Shown here in pieces: positions 63,631 to 64,000 of a stretch of DNA of 64,000 nt. Position numbers and translations under genes: made by a program. The notes beneath the pieces were generated by a model that saw only the letters and a program-made list of their open reading frames with translations, was not told the DNA's origin and searched no databases. The stretch is from positions 1 to 64,000 of the forward strand of contig NZ_AFHG01000059.1 of assembly GCF_000214035.2 (NCBI RefSeq), read 5' to 3'. Origin of the DNA: Methyloversatilis universalis FAM5. Its GTDB lineage: Bacteria > Pseudomonadota > Gammaproteobacteria > Burkholderiales > Rhodocyclaceae. How positions within the stretch are numbered: position 1 is the stretch's first letter; each line of letters opens with the position of its first letter.

Positions 63631-64000
63631 ATGGCACTGTGGAGCGTTAGGTGCTTCTGCTCGGGCAGCGGGCGTAACCAAGTGAAGGAGTTCTACGACC
63701 AGTCCGATCCGGAACTCCAAGCGGCTTTTGATGCCGCATTGGAGTACTTGATAGAGCGCCCGCGTAGCGCGTGGACTCGGCCGCAAGCTGCGAGACTGGC
63801 TGGGGGAAACTGCGAAGATCTCTATGAAATTCGCTTCCGCGCTTGTAATAAGCAGATTCGGCCCTTGGGTTATTTTGGCCCAGGGGGGAGTGAATTCACA
63901 ATATTGTTTTGTGCGATGGAGAAGGGTGATGAATTCGTCCCGAAAGATGCGTGCAAGCAGGCCAACAAGCGGCGCCGCAAAGTCGAAGACGAAGCTCATG
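63631..64000 (+). CDS. RelE/HigB-like toxin, C-terminus outside window
   Basis: The frame from ATG 63631 has no stop to the window end (123 codons). The middle reads LAGGNCEDLYEIRFRA and PLGYFGPGGSEFTILFCAMEKG, then KDACKQANKRRRK, the pattern of phage-type RelE/HigB mRNA interferases (Gp49-like). The antitoxin would lie just beyond the edge, as in higBA order. GC content is lower than in the host genes. A short palindrome-like AACAAAATTGTT lies upstream and could be the autoregulatory site. Confidence 0.75.
   Translation, partial: MALWSVRCFCSGSGRNQVKEFYDQSDPELQAAFDAALEYLIERPRSAWTRPQAARLAGGNCEDLYEIRFRACNKQIRPLGYFGPGGSEFTILFCAMEKGDEFVPKDACKQANKRRRKVEDEAH

Noticed and set aside
63610-63999. Minus-strand frame of 129 codons at the right edge
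   Set aside because: Antisense of the RelE/HigB-like toxin, whose sense frame has a recognisable domain.

Overview
The window is high-GC bacterial DNA, most likely from a betaproteobacterium, perhaps of the Rhodocyclales type. This is inferred from the combination of a PEP-CTERM exported protein, a multicomponent phenol hydroxylase with a meta-cleavage pathway, several sigma-54 promoters, REP-like palindromes, a CIRCE-controlled groESL and a filamentous (inovirus-type) prophage. No rRNA and no CRISPR array was seen. One tRNA gene (tRNA-Phe) is present.

Layout. (1) 1-11.3 kb, leftward: a two-partner secretion locus with a trypsin-like protease carrying TPR-like repeats, a TpsB outer-membrane transporter and a giant TpsA adhesin that runs off the left edge. 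(2) 11.4-16.8 kb: housekeeping genes, namely a flavin reductase-like protein, a PEP-CTERM protein with a probable sigma-54 promoter, glnS, and leuA behind a leucine-rich leader peptide and attenuator. (3) 16.8-46.8 kb: a catabolic island. A DmpR/MopR-type regulator diverges from a sigma-54 promoter that drives catechol 2,3-dioxygenase, six phenol hydroxylase genes and a XylT-type ferredoxin. A GntR repressor diverges from the lower meta-pathway operon (GlcG/HbpS-like, dehydrogenase, hydrolase, hydratase, AhpD-like, acetaldehyde dehydrogenase, aldolase, decarboxylase, tautomerase). That operon runs on into four envelope genes (BNR lipoprotein, RND exporter, DUF1302, DUF1329) and ends at a strong terminator. 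A separate sigma-54 promoter then serves a reductase/Rieske oxygenase pair. After a DedA-rhodanese gene comes a second XylR-type regulator that diverges from a second, near-identical catechol 2,3-dioxygenase gene. (4) 46.8-54.9 kb: DUF1289, transaldolase, a diguanylate cyclase, groES-groEL with CIRCE, a TctDE-like two-component pair, a small membrane protein and tRNA-Phe. (5) 54.9-64 kb: a filamentous prophage abutting tRNA-Phe, with repressor, replication protein, coat proteins, pIII, pVI, Zot and a TraX-like acyltransferase, followed by a RelE/HigB-like toxin cut by the right edge.

How it works together. Phenols would activate the first regulator, giving phenol hydroxylase (phenol to catechol) and ring cleavage to 2-hydroxymuconic semialdehyde. 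The lower operon converts this to pyruvate and acetyl-CoA, and the ferredoxin reactivates the dioxygenase. An 11-bp motif (TCGAGATTTTT) occurs at both dioxygenase promoters and at the lower-pathway promoter and may link them under the GntR repressor. The second regulator keeps the zinc site of the phenol sensors but has Arg where the phenol-binding His should be, which suggests a different inducer.
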